NCBI GenBank assembly: GCA_938036655.1
Contig: CALHQS010000049.1
Span: 1-36,717, forward strand
Length of the DNA stretch: 36,717 nucleotides
Source: an uncultured Candidatus Altimarinota bacterium
GTDB lineage: Bacteria > Patescibacteriota > Gracilibacteria > BD1-5 > UBA2023
Reading direction: 5' to 3'
In this document: positions 1-9,510 of the stretch, one piece after another
Layout: each line of letters begins with the position of its first letter
Position numbering within the stretch: position 1 is the first letter of the stretch
The notes under the pieces: generated by a model
The model's database searches: none
The model's input: the letters and a program-made list of their open reading frames with translations, nothing else
Told to the model about the DNA's origin: nothing
Position numbers and translations under genes: made by a program

Positions 1-1
1 A

Positions 2-1339
2 CTCACATTCCGAGCTGGAAAGGGTGGGGATGGAATTGTCTCTTGGCGACGCGAAAAATATATCCCAAAAGGTGGACCATATGGCGGCGATGGCGGCGAT
101 GGCGGCGATATTATCCTAAAAGCGACAACGCACGAAACAACTTTAACCAAATTTCGACATTTGCGAAAAATCGAAGCAAAAAATGGCGAACGCGGTGGAA
201 CTTGGGAAAAACACGGCGCGAGCGCTGAAAATCTCGTCGTTGAAGTACCAGTTGGAACGATTGTAACCGACGTAGAAGATGGCGAAATTATCTGTGATTT
301 AGAATTTCCAAATCAGGAATTTTTGTTGTGTAAAGGTGGGCGTGGAGGTTTTGGAAATGCGCACTTTACATCCAGTACACGCCAATCTCCGCATTTTGCC
401 GAACTCTGAGATGTTGGTGAAGAAAAATTTGTAAAAATGGAGCTCAAACTCGTGGCTGATGTTGGGCTTGTTGGGCTTCCAAATGCTGGAAAATCGACAC
501 TTATTCAGTCACTCACGAATGTTCGTCCAAAAATTGCTAATTACGCCTTTACCACACTTATACCCAACCTTGGCGTGATGGAGCACAAAGGCCGTTCTAT
601 GGTTATTGAGGATGTTCCTGGGCTTATTGAAGGCGCAAGCGAAGGAAAAGGACTTGGTTTCCAATTTTTGAAGCACATTGATCGATGTCGCGCCATTATT
701 CACCTGCTCGATGTATCGGCTGGCGAAGATGAAGTGATTGCGAATTATCAAACCATTCGTCGTGAACTCGAGAATTGGAGCTCAGAAATGGCCTCAAAGG
801 ATGAACTTATTATTTTTTCGAAGGCGGATATTATTGATGCTGAGCACTTGGATGAAATTGTAAAAATTTTTGAAGAAAAAACTGGGAAAAAAGTATTTTT
901 GACTATTTCTGCTGGGGCCTTTATCAGAATTGACGAACTCAAAGATGCCCTTATTGAACGAATTCCAGAAAGAATTTTTGAAGCACCAATAGAAGAAAAA
1001 ATCGCTGAAACCACAAAATACGACCTTAAAAAACGCACCGACCCAAAACGCTGCGAAATTACTCGCCTCGAGAATGGTGATTTCCGTGTAACAGGCGAAC
1101 GAATCGAAGAAATCGCTCGAATGACAGATACTCGCTATCCTGATGGAGTTGGGCGCGTGTATGATGTACTGGAGCGCCTTGGTGTCATGCGCCGTGTGAA
1201 GCAAATTTTGCACGATGAAATACTCACAGAAAATACTGGATTTTTCGAAGGTGAAGACGATATTCCAACACCAAGTATTTGGATTGGCGAGAAAAAATTT
1301 TCACTCGAAGGGCTGATTTTTATGCGAGAAGGCCGATAA
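2..1339 (+). CDS. obg: GTPase Obg, 5' end missing
   Basis: Ribosome-associated GTPase of the Obg/CgtA family, needed for large-subunit maturation. 445 codons are visible and the start lies outside the window. The first ~148 codons are the glycine-rich Obg fold with GGDGGDGGD. The G domain follows with the P-loop LPNAGKST near 473-500, DVPG near 610 and a G4 motif that reads SKAD instead of NKxD. The Obg C-terminal (OCT) domain, with RVTGERIEE and DGVGRVYDVL, covers about 1020-1210. A TGA at 407-409 lies inside FAEL-x-DVGEE, where Obg proteins have Gly, so it is read as glycine. It is the only TGA among about 47 glycines. The gene ends in TAA just before a terminator shared with the convergent DUF805 gene. 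Identity is certain; the Ser in G4 is a variant. Confidence 0.96.
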
Positions 1340-1351
1340 TTCTGATTTTTG

Positions 1352-1382
1352 AAAAAAAATTCCCCAAATGGGGATTTTTTCT
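1352..1382. terminator. Bidirectional Rho-independent terminator
   Basis: An A-tract, a TCCCC/GGGGA stem with loop AAAT, then a T-tract. It lies between the convergent obg and DUF805 genes and can work on both strands. Confidence 0.85.
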
Positions 1383-1394
1383 GATTATCCAAAA

Positions 1395-2435
1395 TTATCC
1401 AAAAAATGAAATCTTATCATTATTCGGGTCTGGGCCATTTTTATTATTTCATGCTTGACCAAGACGACTACCAAAGTATACAAACACCAACAATAATAAT
1501 GCAACATATGCATATACGCCTATTATCCAAATTAGGATAAATATAAATATCCAATACAATGTCTTAAAGTCCACTGAGTCATTTAAGGAGATATCACGAA
1601 ATCGCTTGTAAAAAATAGCATAAAAAGTTAATCCAACTACATACTCAATTATGAATGGTATAAAAAGATGAAATATTCCTGTTTCCCATGCAAGGCGCTC
1701 CATTATCTGCCATATCCAATCCCAAAACCCTAAAGGAACAAAAATAATAAACCAAATTAATAATAACCATGTCGCCCGAACAGCGAACTGTTCTCGACCA
1801 ATACGAATCTCCGGCCAGATTTTAAAATATTTTTGATACAAAGAATATTTTCGAATTTCTGGTGAGAGATTGCGTTGTAAAAAATTAAATCCCAACAATG
1901 ATTTGAACAAAGATTTTTTTGTTTGTTCAGAGTTTTGGTCATTTTGATTTTCTTCTTTTTTCCCTGGAACGCACAATAAATACAAAAATATTAATGGCGA
2001 CAAAAATATTAATGGCAACAACAAGTATAACAAGTATATTGGAAATAATATAATTAGAAATAATATATAAAAAATCACTACAAAAAGAAATCATGAATGA
2101 GGAGAATTATTTCCTGTAATATCCCGCATTCGTTTTGCGGAAATAACATAAATCGGAACAACTATCAAAAGTATGTAAATTTTTAGGAAAAGTGACGCAA
2201 AAAAGAAATCTATAGGATATCAAAAAGAATCATAAATAAAATCATAAATTCCCTGAAAAAATAATTCTGTTGACTGAAAGTAATGGATAATTGAGAAAAA
2301 TATCACACTCCAAAACCCAAAAATTATCATCAGTCTGAGAAAAAATTGCAGACGATTAATTCTTCCTTCTGGTTGGATTTTGAAAAATTTTTCAAAAAAT
2401 GAAAATTTTTGTGATTTTTCTGATGTATTTTCCAT
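1395..2435 (-). CDS. Tandem DUF805-like membrane protein (UGA recoded)
   Basis: A 346-residue integral membrane protein once three in-frame TGAs (2220-2222, 2091-2093, 1449-1451) are read as Gly; standard decoding splits it. It contains two copies of a DUF805-like unit. Copy 1 starts at residue ~15 with FFKIQPEGRINRLQFF and ends with SAKRMRDITGN. Copy 2, in the second half, starts with YFKIWPEIRIGREQFAV and ends with YKRFRDISLND. Each unit has a short amphipathic start, several hydrophobic helices and a positively charged RxRD loop. A strongly hydrophobic stretch and a Lys/Asn/Gln-rich linker join the copies. DUF805 proteins have no firm function; roles in envelope stress or transport are only proposed. 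The stop is TAA. The start ATG at 2435 lies ~28 nt below a good promoter. The DUF805 assignment rests on recalled motif pattern. Confidence 0.75.
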
Positions 2436-2469
2436 AAAATTTAGACAATTGATTGGTTAGTTGTAATTC

Positions 2470-2497
2470 ATTGTAGCATACTCAGATTTTTTTGCAA
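2470..2497 (-). promoter_or_regulatory. Promoter of the DUF805 gene
   Basis: Minus-strand -35 TTGCAA (2492-2497), 16-bp spacer, -10 TACAAT (2470-2475). The expected leader is about 28 nt and has no Shine-Dalgarno site. Confidence 0.6.
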
Positions 2498-2530
2498 AAT
2501 TTTTTATATTTTTTCAAAACAAAAATTTTA

Positions 2531-2558
2531 TTGCCTTTCATGAAAAATTTTATATAAT
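2531..2558 (+). promoter_or_regulatory. Promoter of the UDP-GlcNAc 2-epimerase gene
   Basis: -35 TTGCCT (2531-2536), 16-bp spacer, -10 TATAAT (2553-2558). The ATG at 2580 would follow a leader of ~15 nt that is all A/T/C and has no ribosome binding site. Confidence 0.65.
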
Positions 2559-2579
2559 CAAATTACTTAATTTTTTGTT

Positions 2580-3971
2580 ATGAATCAAGAAATCGTCTAT
2601 CTCGAGGAAGGAAATATTTCCATCCGACAAAATTTTTGGAAAGAAATTGAGCGTTCAAAAAAACAATACGCGCACATTGTGATGATTGCGACAAAACCCG
2701 ATATCATCAAACAGGCACCGTTGTATCAGGAACTTCAAAAACGCGGAGAATTGTTGATTTTGGTGCACACTGGTCAGCACTATGACTACAATCTTTCTGA
2801 AGGTGTGCTCGGAGAATTTGGAATGAGAGTGGATGTAAAACTTGGAATTAGCGGAAAATTGCACGAAAAATTTTCACAAGTGATTGAGCGACTTGGAAAT
2901 TTTCTTGATAAGCTCGCGAATGAATACGGGAAAATTCCTGTTCCGTACGTTCATGGGGACACGATGACAGCCACGACAGCGGACAAAGCAGCCTTTTTGA
3001 ACAAATTTGCGGTGGTGCATGTAGAAGCCGGAATTCGAACTTTCACGCCGAATGAACATTTTTTCAATCGCGTTTTCACAGAATTCCAGCATGGAAAATT
3101 TGACTGGGAGCAATATTATACCTTTTTGCAAGACCAGCGAATTTATGAATTGGGGTCAATCGAGCCGTATCCTGAACAATTTGACACGCGCGGAATCGAG
3201 GCCTCGACAGGATTTTTTGCGCTTCCACACGAGTTATATAAAAGAACTTTGATGAATGAAGGATTTTTGGAGGATCGAATGGTGGTGGTAGGAAACACGG
3301 TTGCTGATGCGGTCAAAATTTCGTCTGCCAAAATCCCAGAATCCAATGCATTCGCGATGTATCCGAATATGAAATATAAAAAATTGATTTTTATCACGGT
3401 GCATCGTCGCGAAAATTGCGAAATTGAAGAACGATTTAAAGCAATTTATTTTGCCATCAAAAAACTGGTGCAAGATGGATTTCCCGTTTGTTTTTTGGGG
3501 CTTAATGCTTCAGAGTCAGCAATTGATCGCTACGGTTTGCGATCTGACATTGAACAACTTGTGGAGGACTATCGTGACAATTTTGCATATGGACCAGCAC
3601 TTGCGCATCATCATGAAGTGATGGATATGCTCAGTAAAGCAGGCTGTGTGATGACCGATTCTGGAAGTATGCAGGAGGAAGCGAACATTATTGGAACGCC
3701 ATGCGTAACACTTCGTTTTGGCTCTGATCGTACGGAAACAATTCTCGCTGGGGCGAATGTCATTGCGCCGCCAGTGAATTCTCGATTGATTGTTGAAATC
3801 GTGAAGGGCGCGTACGACAACCACAATATGCGAAAGCCAAATATTTATGGTGAAAATGTGAGCGAAAAAATCGTAGATGGCGTGTTGAAAATTCTTGAAA
3901 AAGATGGAAAGCTTTTCCGACTTGATCACGAGCGCCTCAATATCGAACAATTTTTTGATTTTGAGATTTAA
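2580..3971 (+). CDS. wecB: UDP-N-acetylglucosamine 2-epimerase, extended form
   Basis: Converts UDP-GlcNAc to UDP-ManNAc in the cytoplasm (WecB/MnaA family, GT-B fold). Family motifs are in order: HTGQHYDYN, VHGDTMTA, VHVEAGIRT, VVVGNTVADAV, ITVHRREN with the catalytic His, and TDSGSMQEEA followed by LRFGSDRTETILAG. At 463 residues it is clearly longer than the usual ~370. It has a ~30-residue N-terminal extension before HIVMIATKPD and an insertion of about 40 residues after TFTPNEHFFNR, before the FDTRGIEASTGFF segment. There is no in-frame TGA and the stop is TAA. UDP-ManNAc is the donor for the WecG/TagA enzyme at 4383-5192. A frameshifted small gene starts 7 bp downstream. The family call is firm; the effect of the insertion is unknown. 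Confidence 0.93.
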   Translation: MNQEIVYLEEGNISIRQNFWKEIERSKKQYAHIVMIATKPDIIKQAPLYQELQKRGELLILVHTGQHYDYNLSEGVLGEFGMRVDVKLGISGKLHEKFSQVIERLGNFLDKLANEYGKIPVPYVHGDTMTATTADKAAFLNKFAVVHVEAGIRTFTPNEHFFNRVFTEFQHGKFDWEQYYTFLQDQRIYELGSIEPYPEQFDTRGIEASTGFFALPHELYKRTLMNEGFLEDRMVVVGNTVADAVKISSAKIPESNAFAMYPNMKYKKLIFITVHRRENCEIEERFKAIYFAIKKLVQDGFPVCFLGLNASESAIDRYGLRSDIEQLVEDYRDNFAYGPALAHHHEVMDMLSKAGCVMTDSGSMQEEANIIGTPCVTLRFGSDRTETILAGANVIAPPVNSRLIVEIVKGAYDNHNMRKPNIYGENVSEKIVDGVLKILEKDGKLFRLDHERLNIEQFFDFEI

Positions 3972-3977
3972 TTTCTT

Positions 3978-4374
3978 ATGACTCGTCAAGCACCCGAAAA
4001 ATCATTATTTGATGATGGTTATATGAAATATGCACAGGGCCATTTAATTCGTTTTTAGCGCGAAATAATATAGAATTGAAATTCCCAAGCACGGCTTGTT
4101 GGCGTGGTTATTATGGAACTTGGAAAATTCGTGGCAAAAAATTTTTTCTCACGAATATCAAGGCTTATCTTGATTATAATCACATCGTGGGAGTTGAATA
4201 TTTTTTCCATGAAAAAAGCGTGTTTTGGCTGATTGGTTTACAGGAACGCTCGAAATCAAAACCAGAAAAATCCCCTACCCTTTCTCAGTAATGGGGCCGA
4301 TGAAATTTTTACGAGAATTACACATTTTTGTAGAAAATGAAACAGTCGTCGGAGAGGAAATCATTACGGATTAA
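3978..4374 (+). pseudogene. Small conserved gene with two -1 frameshifts
   Basis: Three consecutive reading frames together make one plausible protein of ~131 residues. Frame A from ATG 3978 begins MTRQAPEKSLFDDGYM and runs to TAG 4056. The next frame continues with ARNNIELKFPSTACWRGYY and VEYFFHEK. The last frame, from ~4215, gives ADWFTGTLEI, MKFLRELHIFVENE and the TAA at 4372. The pattern of WRGY, then FADWFTGTL, then a tail of charged residues recalls a widespread family of small uncharacterised bacterial proteins. Both breaks need one base restored, one near the GGG run at 4037-4039 and one in the six-A run near 4211-4218. Alternatives are assembly error or programmed -1 slippage at the A run. 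It follows the epimerase gene by 6 bp and ends at a terminator. Confidence 0.6.
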
Positions 4375-4402
4375 AAAATCCCCTATTTTGAGGGATTTTT
4401 TA
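4373..4402. terminator. Bidirectional Rho-independent terminator
   Basis: An A-tract with ATCCC, a 9-nt loop, GGGAT and a T-tract. It overlaps the TAG of the minus-strand wecG gene and the end of the plus-strand frameshifted gene. Confidence 0.8.
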
Positions 4403-5192
4403 TTTCTTGTTTCACAAGACGAGGAAAATCGATCAGTGCGGTTTTGATACGCTTGGCGCGGATTTTTGGCTGCATAATCAAACGATAGAGCCATTCCAGT
4501 CCTAAGTTTTGGAAAAATTTTGGAGCACGTTTTTGTAATCCCAGAAGAAAATCAATTGATGCACCAACGCCAAGTCCAACCACTGGAAAATCTGTTGGCA
4601 AATATTCAAAAATTTCACAAAGTCGCTGTTCCTGAACCTTCATTCCAATGCACGAAAATACAAAATCGATATTTTCTTGCTGGATGATTTCAGCGATTTG
4701 TTCAGGATTTTGTTCGCCGTCAAATAATACAAAAAATTCATTATTCGGATATTTTTGTGTCAAAATTTCTCACAAATTTTTCTGGATTTCAGCTTTTTTT
4801 CGTTCAAAATCATTTTTTGGTTGGCTATTTTTGCGATCAATAATGAGAATTTTTTTGGGTTTTTCCCATTCCAAAATATCGCGTGTCAAATCTGAACCTT
4901 TGATGAGTTCGCCGTATTTTTCGTATACTTTTTGCTTTTGAAAAAAAACTTTGAGGCACGCGCCAAAAAAACTTTTCCCTTCCTGCATCATCTCGGCCAC
5001 ATACAATCCGTTCGCATCAGGAACACTAAAAGTCGCCTTTTGCAAAATCTCAAAAAAATCTGGATCAAAATACGCACGATACAAAATTTCTGGATTCGGC
5101 GTAAAAACAAGCGATTTCTGAGTGGGGTTTTGGATTATTTTTAAAAAATCCTGATATTTCCCATTCCAAAGGGGAATATTAAAAATTTTCAT
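4383..5192 (-). CDS. wecG: WecG/TagA/CpsF-family ManNAc transferase
   Basis: A 269-residue GT26 glycosyltransferase. Members transfer ManNAc or ManNAcA from UDP onto undecaprenyl-PP-GlcNAc at the inner face of the membrane. Visible motifs are TPNPEILYRA (substrate loop), SVPDANGLYVA with the catalytic-region Asp, KPKKILIID, FSCIGMKVQEQ, VGLGVGASIDFLLG and RAPKFFQNLGLEWLYRL. An arginine-rich C-terminal tail follows, the part that contacts the membrane and completes the active site in TagA. One TGA (4770-4772) is read as Gly. The start is ATG 5190-5192; an upstream TTG would run into the preceding gene. It lies 10 bp after the GT4 gene, so the two form an operon. The epimerase at 2580 makes its likely donor and the WecA-like gene at 29335 its likely acceptor. 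The stop is TAG. Confidence 0.9.
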
Positions 5193-5202
5193 ACAACAAA
5201 TA

Positions 5203-6330
5203 TTATTTTTCAAGAAATTTTTTCAAATTGGCTATAAAACTCTCAAGCGAGAAAAGTTGAGCGCGCTGAACGCAATTCTCACGAAGTGCCAGCGCGGTTT
5301 TTTCATCAATTTTTTGTACGCCCGCAATAATATCAGAAACTTGAATTTTCGCAGGAAGCAAAATTCCAGTTTTCCCATCAACCACAGTTTCTCGAAGACC
5401 TCATTCATTCACACCAATCACAGGAACGCTGCACGCCATCGACTCAACCGGCGACATTCCAAAATCTTCATCGATCGGAATATAAATATTGGCAATCGCA
5501 TTTTGTACGAGTCTGATAAAATCATCATCGCTCGGCGCTGGCATCGGGAAAACATTTTTCGCGTGCTGACATTTCTCCAAAATCTCATCTTTGAGCGGAT
5601 CATTTCTCCCATAAGTGAAAACGAGATTTTTGTCTGGCATTTGCAAAAAAGCATCGACAACAAGCCCCACACGCTTTGGCGGAGAAAGTCGCGAAAATGA
5701 CAAATAATAATTTTCTGGCAAATTTGGAAGCAGATTTTTGGTATTCGCTGGTGCAAATCGCGTCGTGTCGGTCGGCGGATACAAAATTTCAGAATTTTTC
5801 CCACAAAAATGCAACAATCGGTCGTGCGTATTCTGAGAATTCGTGAAAATCTGATCAATTTTATCAAGGAATTCTATATATTTTTTGGCTTGTTTGTCAA
5901 AAAAATATGAAATCATACCGCGAAAAATTTTTGGAAATTTATTCAAATACATTTCACGAAAATCGAACAAATATCGCGGCGGCGTGTGACAATAATAAAA
6001 AATTTTTTGATTTGGCTTTTTGGTAAAATTTTCCAAAACATCAAGACAATTGCCCGACAAAATAATAATTTCATAATTTTCGAGCAACTTGGTGGCCTTG
6101 CGAAAGCGATTTTTTAAAATAAGATGCCGAATTCATTTTTTAAAAACAGGCTTACCGAGCGCAATTTTTTGCCCAGAAAATCCGAGTTCTTCCGGCACAA
6201 AACTTCATTCGGAAAAAAATCCAGAAATCAAATCCGCATCTAATGCCTTTGCCATCAGGGTTACAAGGCGTTCACCGCCGCCTCGATACAAGAATGCGTC
6301 GTGCAAAACAGCAATTTTTTTGATTGTCAT
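5203..6330 (-). CDS. GT4-family glycosyltransferase
   Basis: A 375-residue GT-B retaining glycosyltransferase (GT4) after three TGAs (6205-6207, 6133-6135, 5401-5403) are read as Gly. The N-terminal domain starts MTIKKIAVLHDAF and has a glycine-rich RGGGERL loop. HTPPRYLFD, TNSQNTHDRL and LYPPTDTTRF follow, and the C-terminal domain has FSRLSPPKRVGLVVDAF. The last motif, IDEDFGMSPVESMACSVPVIGVNEGGLRETV, spans the donor-binding EX7E region and contains the recoded Gly. Residues are typical of mannosyltransferases that build surface glycans, but the sugar cannot be read from sequence. It is the first gene of a two-gene minus operon with wecG. The start ATG at 6328-6330 lies ~14 nt below the predicted transcription start and has no Shine-Dalgarno site. 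Confidence 0.9.
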
Positions 6331-6350
6331 AAAATCCGTTAATTATGAGC

Positions 6351-6377
6351 ATTGTATGGTTTTTTGATATTTTTCAA
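6351..6377 (-). promoter_or_regulatory. Promoter of the GT4-wecG operon
   Basis: Minus-strand -35 TTGAAA (6372-6377), 15-bp spacer, -10 TACAAT (6351-6356). It is divergent from the promoter at 6396-6424. Confidence 0.5.
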
Positions 6378-6395
6378 ATTTTTTCACAATAAATT

Positions 6396-6424
6396 TTTAC
6401 AAAAACAAAAAAACTCGTATTATA
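6396..6424 (+). promoter_or_regulatory. Promoter of the plus-strand glycosyltransferase cluster
   Basis: -35 TTTACA (6396-6401), 17-bp spacer, -10 TATTAT (6419-6424). The ATG is at 6444, giving a leader of about 13 nt. Confidence 0.5.
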
Positions 6425-6443
6425 AGGGAAATTTTTGAAAATT

Positions 6444-7565
6444 ATGAATCATTTTCACGACAAAAAAATTGCAATTGTGGCGGATTGGCTCATCGATTTT
6501 GGTGGTGCAGAACTCGTAATTGAGGAGCTTCTCGCACTTTTTCCAAATGCTGAAATTTTCACGAGTGTTTGTTTTATGAAGCACAAAATGCTCGAATGAC
6601 GCAAAATTCACACAAGTTTTTTGCAAAAAATGCCTTTTTTTGGTCACAAGCACAAATTGGCTGGGATTTTTCGGCCGTACGCTTTTAGAAAATTTGATTT
6701 TTCCGATTTTGATATCGTGATTTGTTCGAGTAGCGCCGAATCCAAAAATGTTGCGCTCGCGAAAAAGTGAAAAAATACGAAAGTTTTTGTGTATTGTCAT
6801 ACGCCGATTCGCTATTATTGGTCACATTATAACGAATATTTGAAAATGATGGAATTTGGCAAAATTCTCAATCCAATCGCAAAATTTGTGCTTCCAAAAG
6901 TGGTAAATTGGATGCGAAAACTTGATTTGGAAGCGGCTGCTGCGGTTGATGTTTTTTGGGCAAACTCAGAGACAACAGCGGATCGAATACAAAAATTTTA
7001 TCATCGCGAGTCAGAAATTATTTATCCAGGAATTAAAACTGAGGAATTCTCACCAACAAGCGAAAAATGAGATTTTTATCTTGGCATCGGACGCTGCATT
7101 CCTTACAAAAAATTCGATCTTTTGGTTGATGCCTTCAATCAAAATGGGAAAAAATTGATTCTCTGCACCAACACAGACAATCTTTTGTATCACGAATTAA
7201 AAGCAAAATCAAAATCCAACATTTCGTGGATTTTTGCGCCCACAAAAGAAAAGCGCAACGAATTGTACGCGCAAGCGAAAGCTTTTTTGTTTCCGCCAGA
7301 AGAGGATTTTGGACTCGTACCAGTGGAGGCGATGGCATCAGGAACGCCTGTTATCGCCTACTGAGTGGGGGGAGCAACCGAGACCGTTATTGAGGGAAAA
7401 ACTGGTTTTTTTTTCACACCACAAACACCGGACGCCCTCAATCAAATTATTGAAAAATTCGAAAATTCTTCACTTAATCAGCACGAGATTATCGCGCGCG
7501 GACACGAATTTTCGACAGAAAATTTTGATAAAAAAATTCTAGAAAGCCTTCAAAAATATGCATAA
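6444..7565 (+). CDS. GT4-family glycosyltransferase
   Basis: A 373-residue GT-B glycosyltransferase. Four TGAs are read as Gly: in LE-G-RK, KK-G-KN, EK-G-DFYLGIGR and AY-G-VGGATE. The N-terminal domain has IAIVADWLIDFGGAE and CHTPIRYYWSHY. WANSETTADRI and IYPGIKTEEF form the inter-domain part. The C-terminal domain has LGIGRCIPYKKFDLLVDAF and PEEDFGLVPVEAMASGTP, ending with AYGVGGATETVIEGKTGF. The overall pattern matches WbaZ/mannosyltransferase-like GT4 enzymes acting on lipid-linked glycans at the cytoplasmic membrane. It heads a four-gene plus-strand cluster and overlaps the next gene by 8 bp (ATGCATAA). The start ATG was chosen because it opens directly into the first beta strand. Substrate unknown. 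Confidence 0.9.
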
Positions 7566-8598
7566 TTTACAAAAAATCATTCAGGTTTCGCCTTTTGCAT
7601 TCGAGCATATTGGTGGCGTGGAAAAATATGCTGAGATTTTGGATAAAATGTTCCAGAACAAAATCACGACGCTTGAAGGTGGAAAGCATTTTGAAATTTT
7701 TGGGCCAGTAAAAAATTGTTCGGTACCGAAATTTTGGCAGAAAAATTTTTGGAAAATCTGGAAAAATATTTCTCGCGAAAATACCAAAATCATAATTTCT
7801 CATATTCGTTTTTCGCCAACGACTTGGTTTGTTTTTCTGATAGCAAAGGCAAAAAAAATTCCCTATCTTCATATCGAGCACGGAACAGATTTTCTCGTGC
7901 ATAAAAATTTTTGGATCAAAAATATTGCAAAAATTGTTGATTTGACGATTGGAAAAATGATTGTGCGGCGCGCAGATTGGGTGGTTTGTGTGAGTGAAGC
8001 ATGAAAAAATTGGGTTCAGGATTTGACAAATCGAACCGAAAAAATTTCTGTTATTTATCGCGGTTTTTCCATTTTGAAAAAAGAAAAAATTCCAAATCCA
8101 ATTCCAAAAATTGGTTTTGTTGGCCGACTTGTTTGACTTAAAAATCTCGAGATTCTTGTTCGTTCACTCAAAAATCTCAAAAAATATCCGTGGCAACTGG
8201 AAATTATCGGAGAATGAGAAATGCGATGAGAATGGGAAAATATTGCAAAAAATCTTCAAATCAATAATCGTATAAAGTTTTTGTGAACGAAAAATAATCA
8301 TTGGATTTTGGAAAATTTTTATCCAAATATTGATATTTTTGTGAATCCAAGCCTGCAAGAATGACTGCCGACAACCGTGATTGAAGCGATGCTTTCGGGC
8401 GTAACAGTGCTTGCAAGCGATGTTGGTGGGACGGGCGAAATTCCAAATATCACACTTTTTGAGCCGAACGAAGCTTCCTTGACAGAAAATCTCAAAAATA
8501 TTTTTGAATGAAAAAATCTTCCAAAAACACAAAATTCTCACCATTTTTCGCTCGAAAATATGAAAAAAGACTTTGAAAAAATTTTTAAAAATTTCTAA
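7558..8598 (+). CDS. GT4-family glycosyltransferase (seven recoded UGAs)
   Basis: A 346-residue GT-B glycosyltransferase, broken into short pieces under the standard code because it has seven in-frame TGAs. Motifs are FEHIGGVEKYAEIL (acceptor side), HIEHGTDFLVHK, ADWVVCVSEAG, then IPKIGFVGRLVGLKNLEILV and NPSLQEGLPTTVIEAM. LASDVGGTGEI is at the end. The TGA at EGLP falls on the Gly of the conserved ExxP donor motif, which is good evidence for UGA = Gly. It overlaps the upstream GT4 gene by 8 bp and ends 3 bp before the FkbM gene, so all are probably one transcript. The UGA share of its glycines is higher than in housekeeping genes. The stop is TAA. The sugar specificity cannot be told. Confidence 0.88.
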
Positions 8599-8601
8599 AT
8601 T

Positions 8602-9510
8602 ATGAAAAAAATCCTTCACAAAGCCATCAGTGCATGTATTCGTCCATTTTATGGAAGTGGGCTCGGCAATTATTTTCCATTCAAACAGCTCAATCATTTT
8701 CATCAAAAACTTGGAAAAAATTTACATTTTGGAGGAAAAAATGAAATAAAAATGCAGACAAAAGAAGGATTTTGGATGTATTTGCACGAAGGAAAAACGA
8801 TTGATGATACGATTATAAATCTTGGTTTTTGGGAGCCTGATATTTCAAAATTGATTCGAAAAAATCTGAGAAAATGAGATGTTTTTCTTGATATTGGCGC
8901 GAATATTGGCTATTTTTCGTTGCTTGCATCCAGCATTGTTGGCAATGAAGGTGAGGTGCTCGCATTCGAGCCAAGTTCGAAAAATTTTGCAGAACTACAA
9001 AAAAATATTGCGCTCAATAATTTTTCTAATATTTCAGCAATTCGCCATGCTGTGAGCAATACCGCAACAACGAAAAATCTTTTTTATAATCCGACGAATC
9101 CGGGTGGTTCGAGTCTTGTGGAGAATCTGCATTCTGGCAAGGAGGGCGAAAGTATCGAAACAATCGTGCTAGATGATTTTTTGGGCGAGAAAAAAATTGA
9201 TTTTATCAAAATGGATATCGAGGGATACGAATATTTCGCGATTCTCGGGATGAAAAAAATTCTTTCTCAAAATAATCTCAAGATGATTTTTGAATATTCA
9301 CCAACTTTTTATGAAAAACTCTATCCGACTGATTTTGCGGAAAAATCCGTAGAAATGCTTGATATTTTGGCGGAAGTTGGCTTCAAATTGTACTACATTG
9401 ACTATCGCGGTCACCTCAAGCCAATCAGCAATCACGAGCAATTTTTTGAAAATTTGTACACAAAGCGCGAGCAAGTTGATATTTTTTGTAGTAAAGAAAA
9501 AATATGCTAA
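8602..9510 (+). CDS. FkbM-family methyltransferase
   Basis: A 302-residue SAM-dependent methyltransferase of the FkbM type, which O-methylates sugars or other secondary metabolites. Motif I is VFLDIGANIGYFSLLA, directly after a TGA-coded Gly at 8875-8877. It is followed by VLAFEPSSKNFAEL (acidic motif II), ETIVLDDFLGEKKIDFIKMDIEGYE (FkbM signature DxEGxE) and MIFEYSPTFYE. The first ~90 residues form a basic N-terminal region with KEGFWMYLHEG. Its place among glycosyltransferases suggests it methylates a residue of the surface glycan, perhaps as a cap that ends chain growth; this is inference. The next gene starts inside its last codons (ATG 9504). Confidence 0.88.

Noticed and set aside
66..110. 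GGCGAT repeat in obg as a mobile or satellite repeat
   Set aside because: It codes for the normal glycine-rich GGDGGDGGD loop of the Obg fold.
4211..4218. Classic dnaX-type A AAA AAG slippery site
   Set aside because: The A run is present, but the zero-frame codons are GAA AAA AGC, not the required phasing; no clear downstream hairpin was seen.
8602..9510. Many broken genes (pseudogenes) in the glycan region
   Set aside because: Every break apart from the two frameshifted genes is an in-frame TGA that aligns with Gly, so the genes are intact under code 25.
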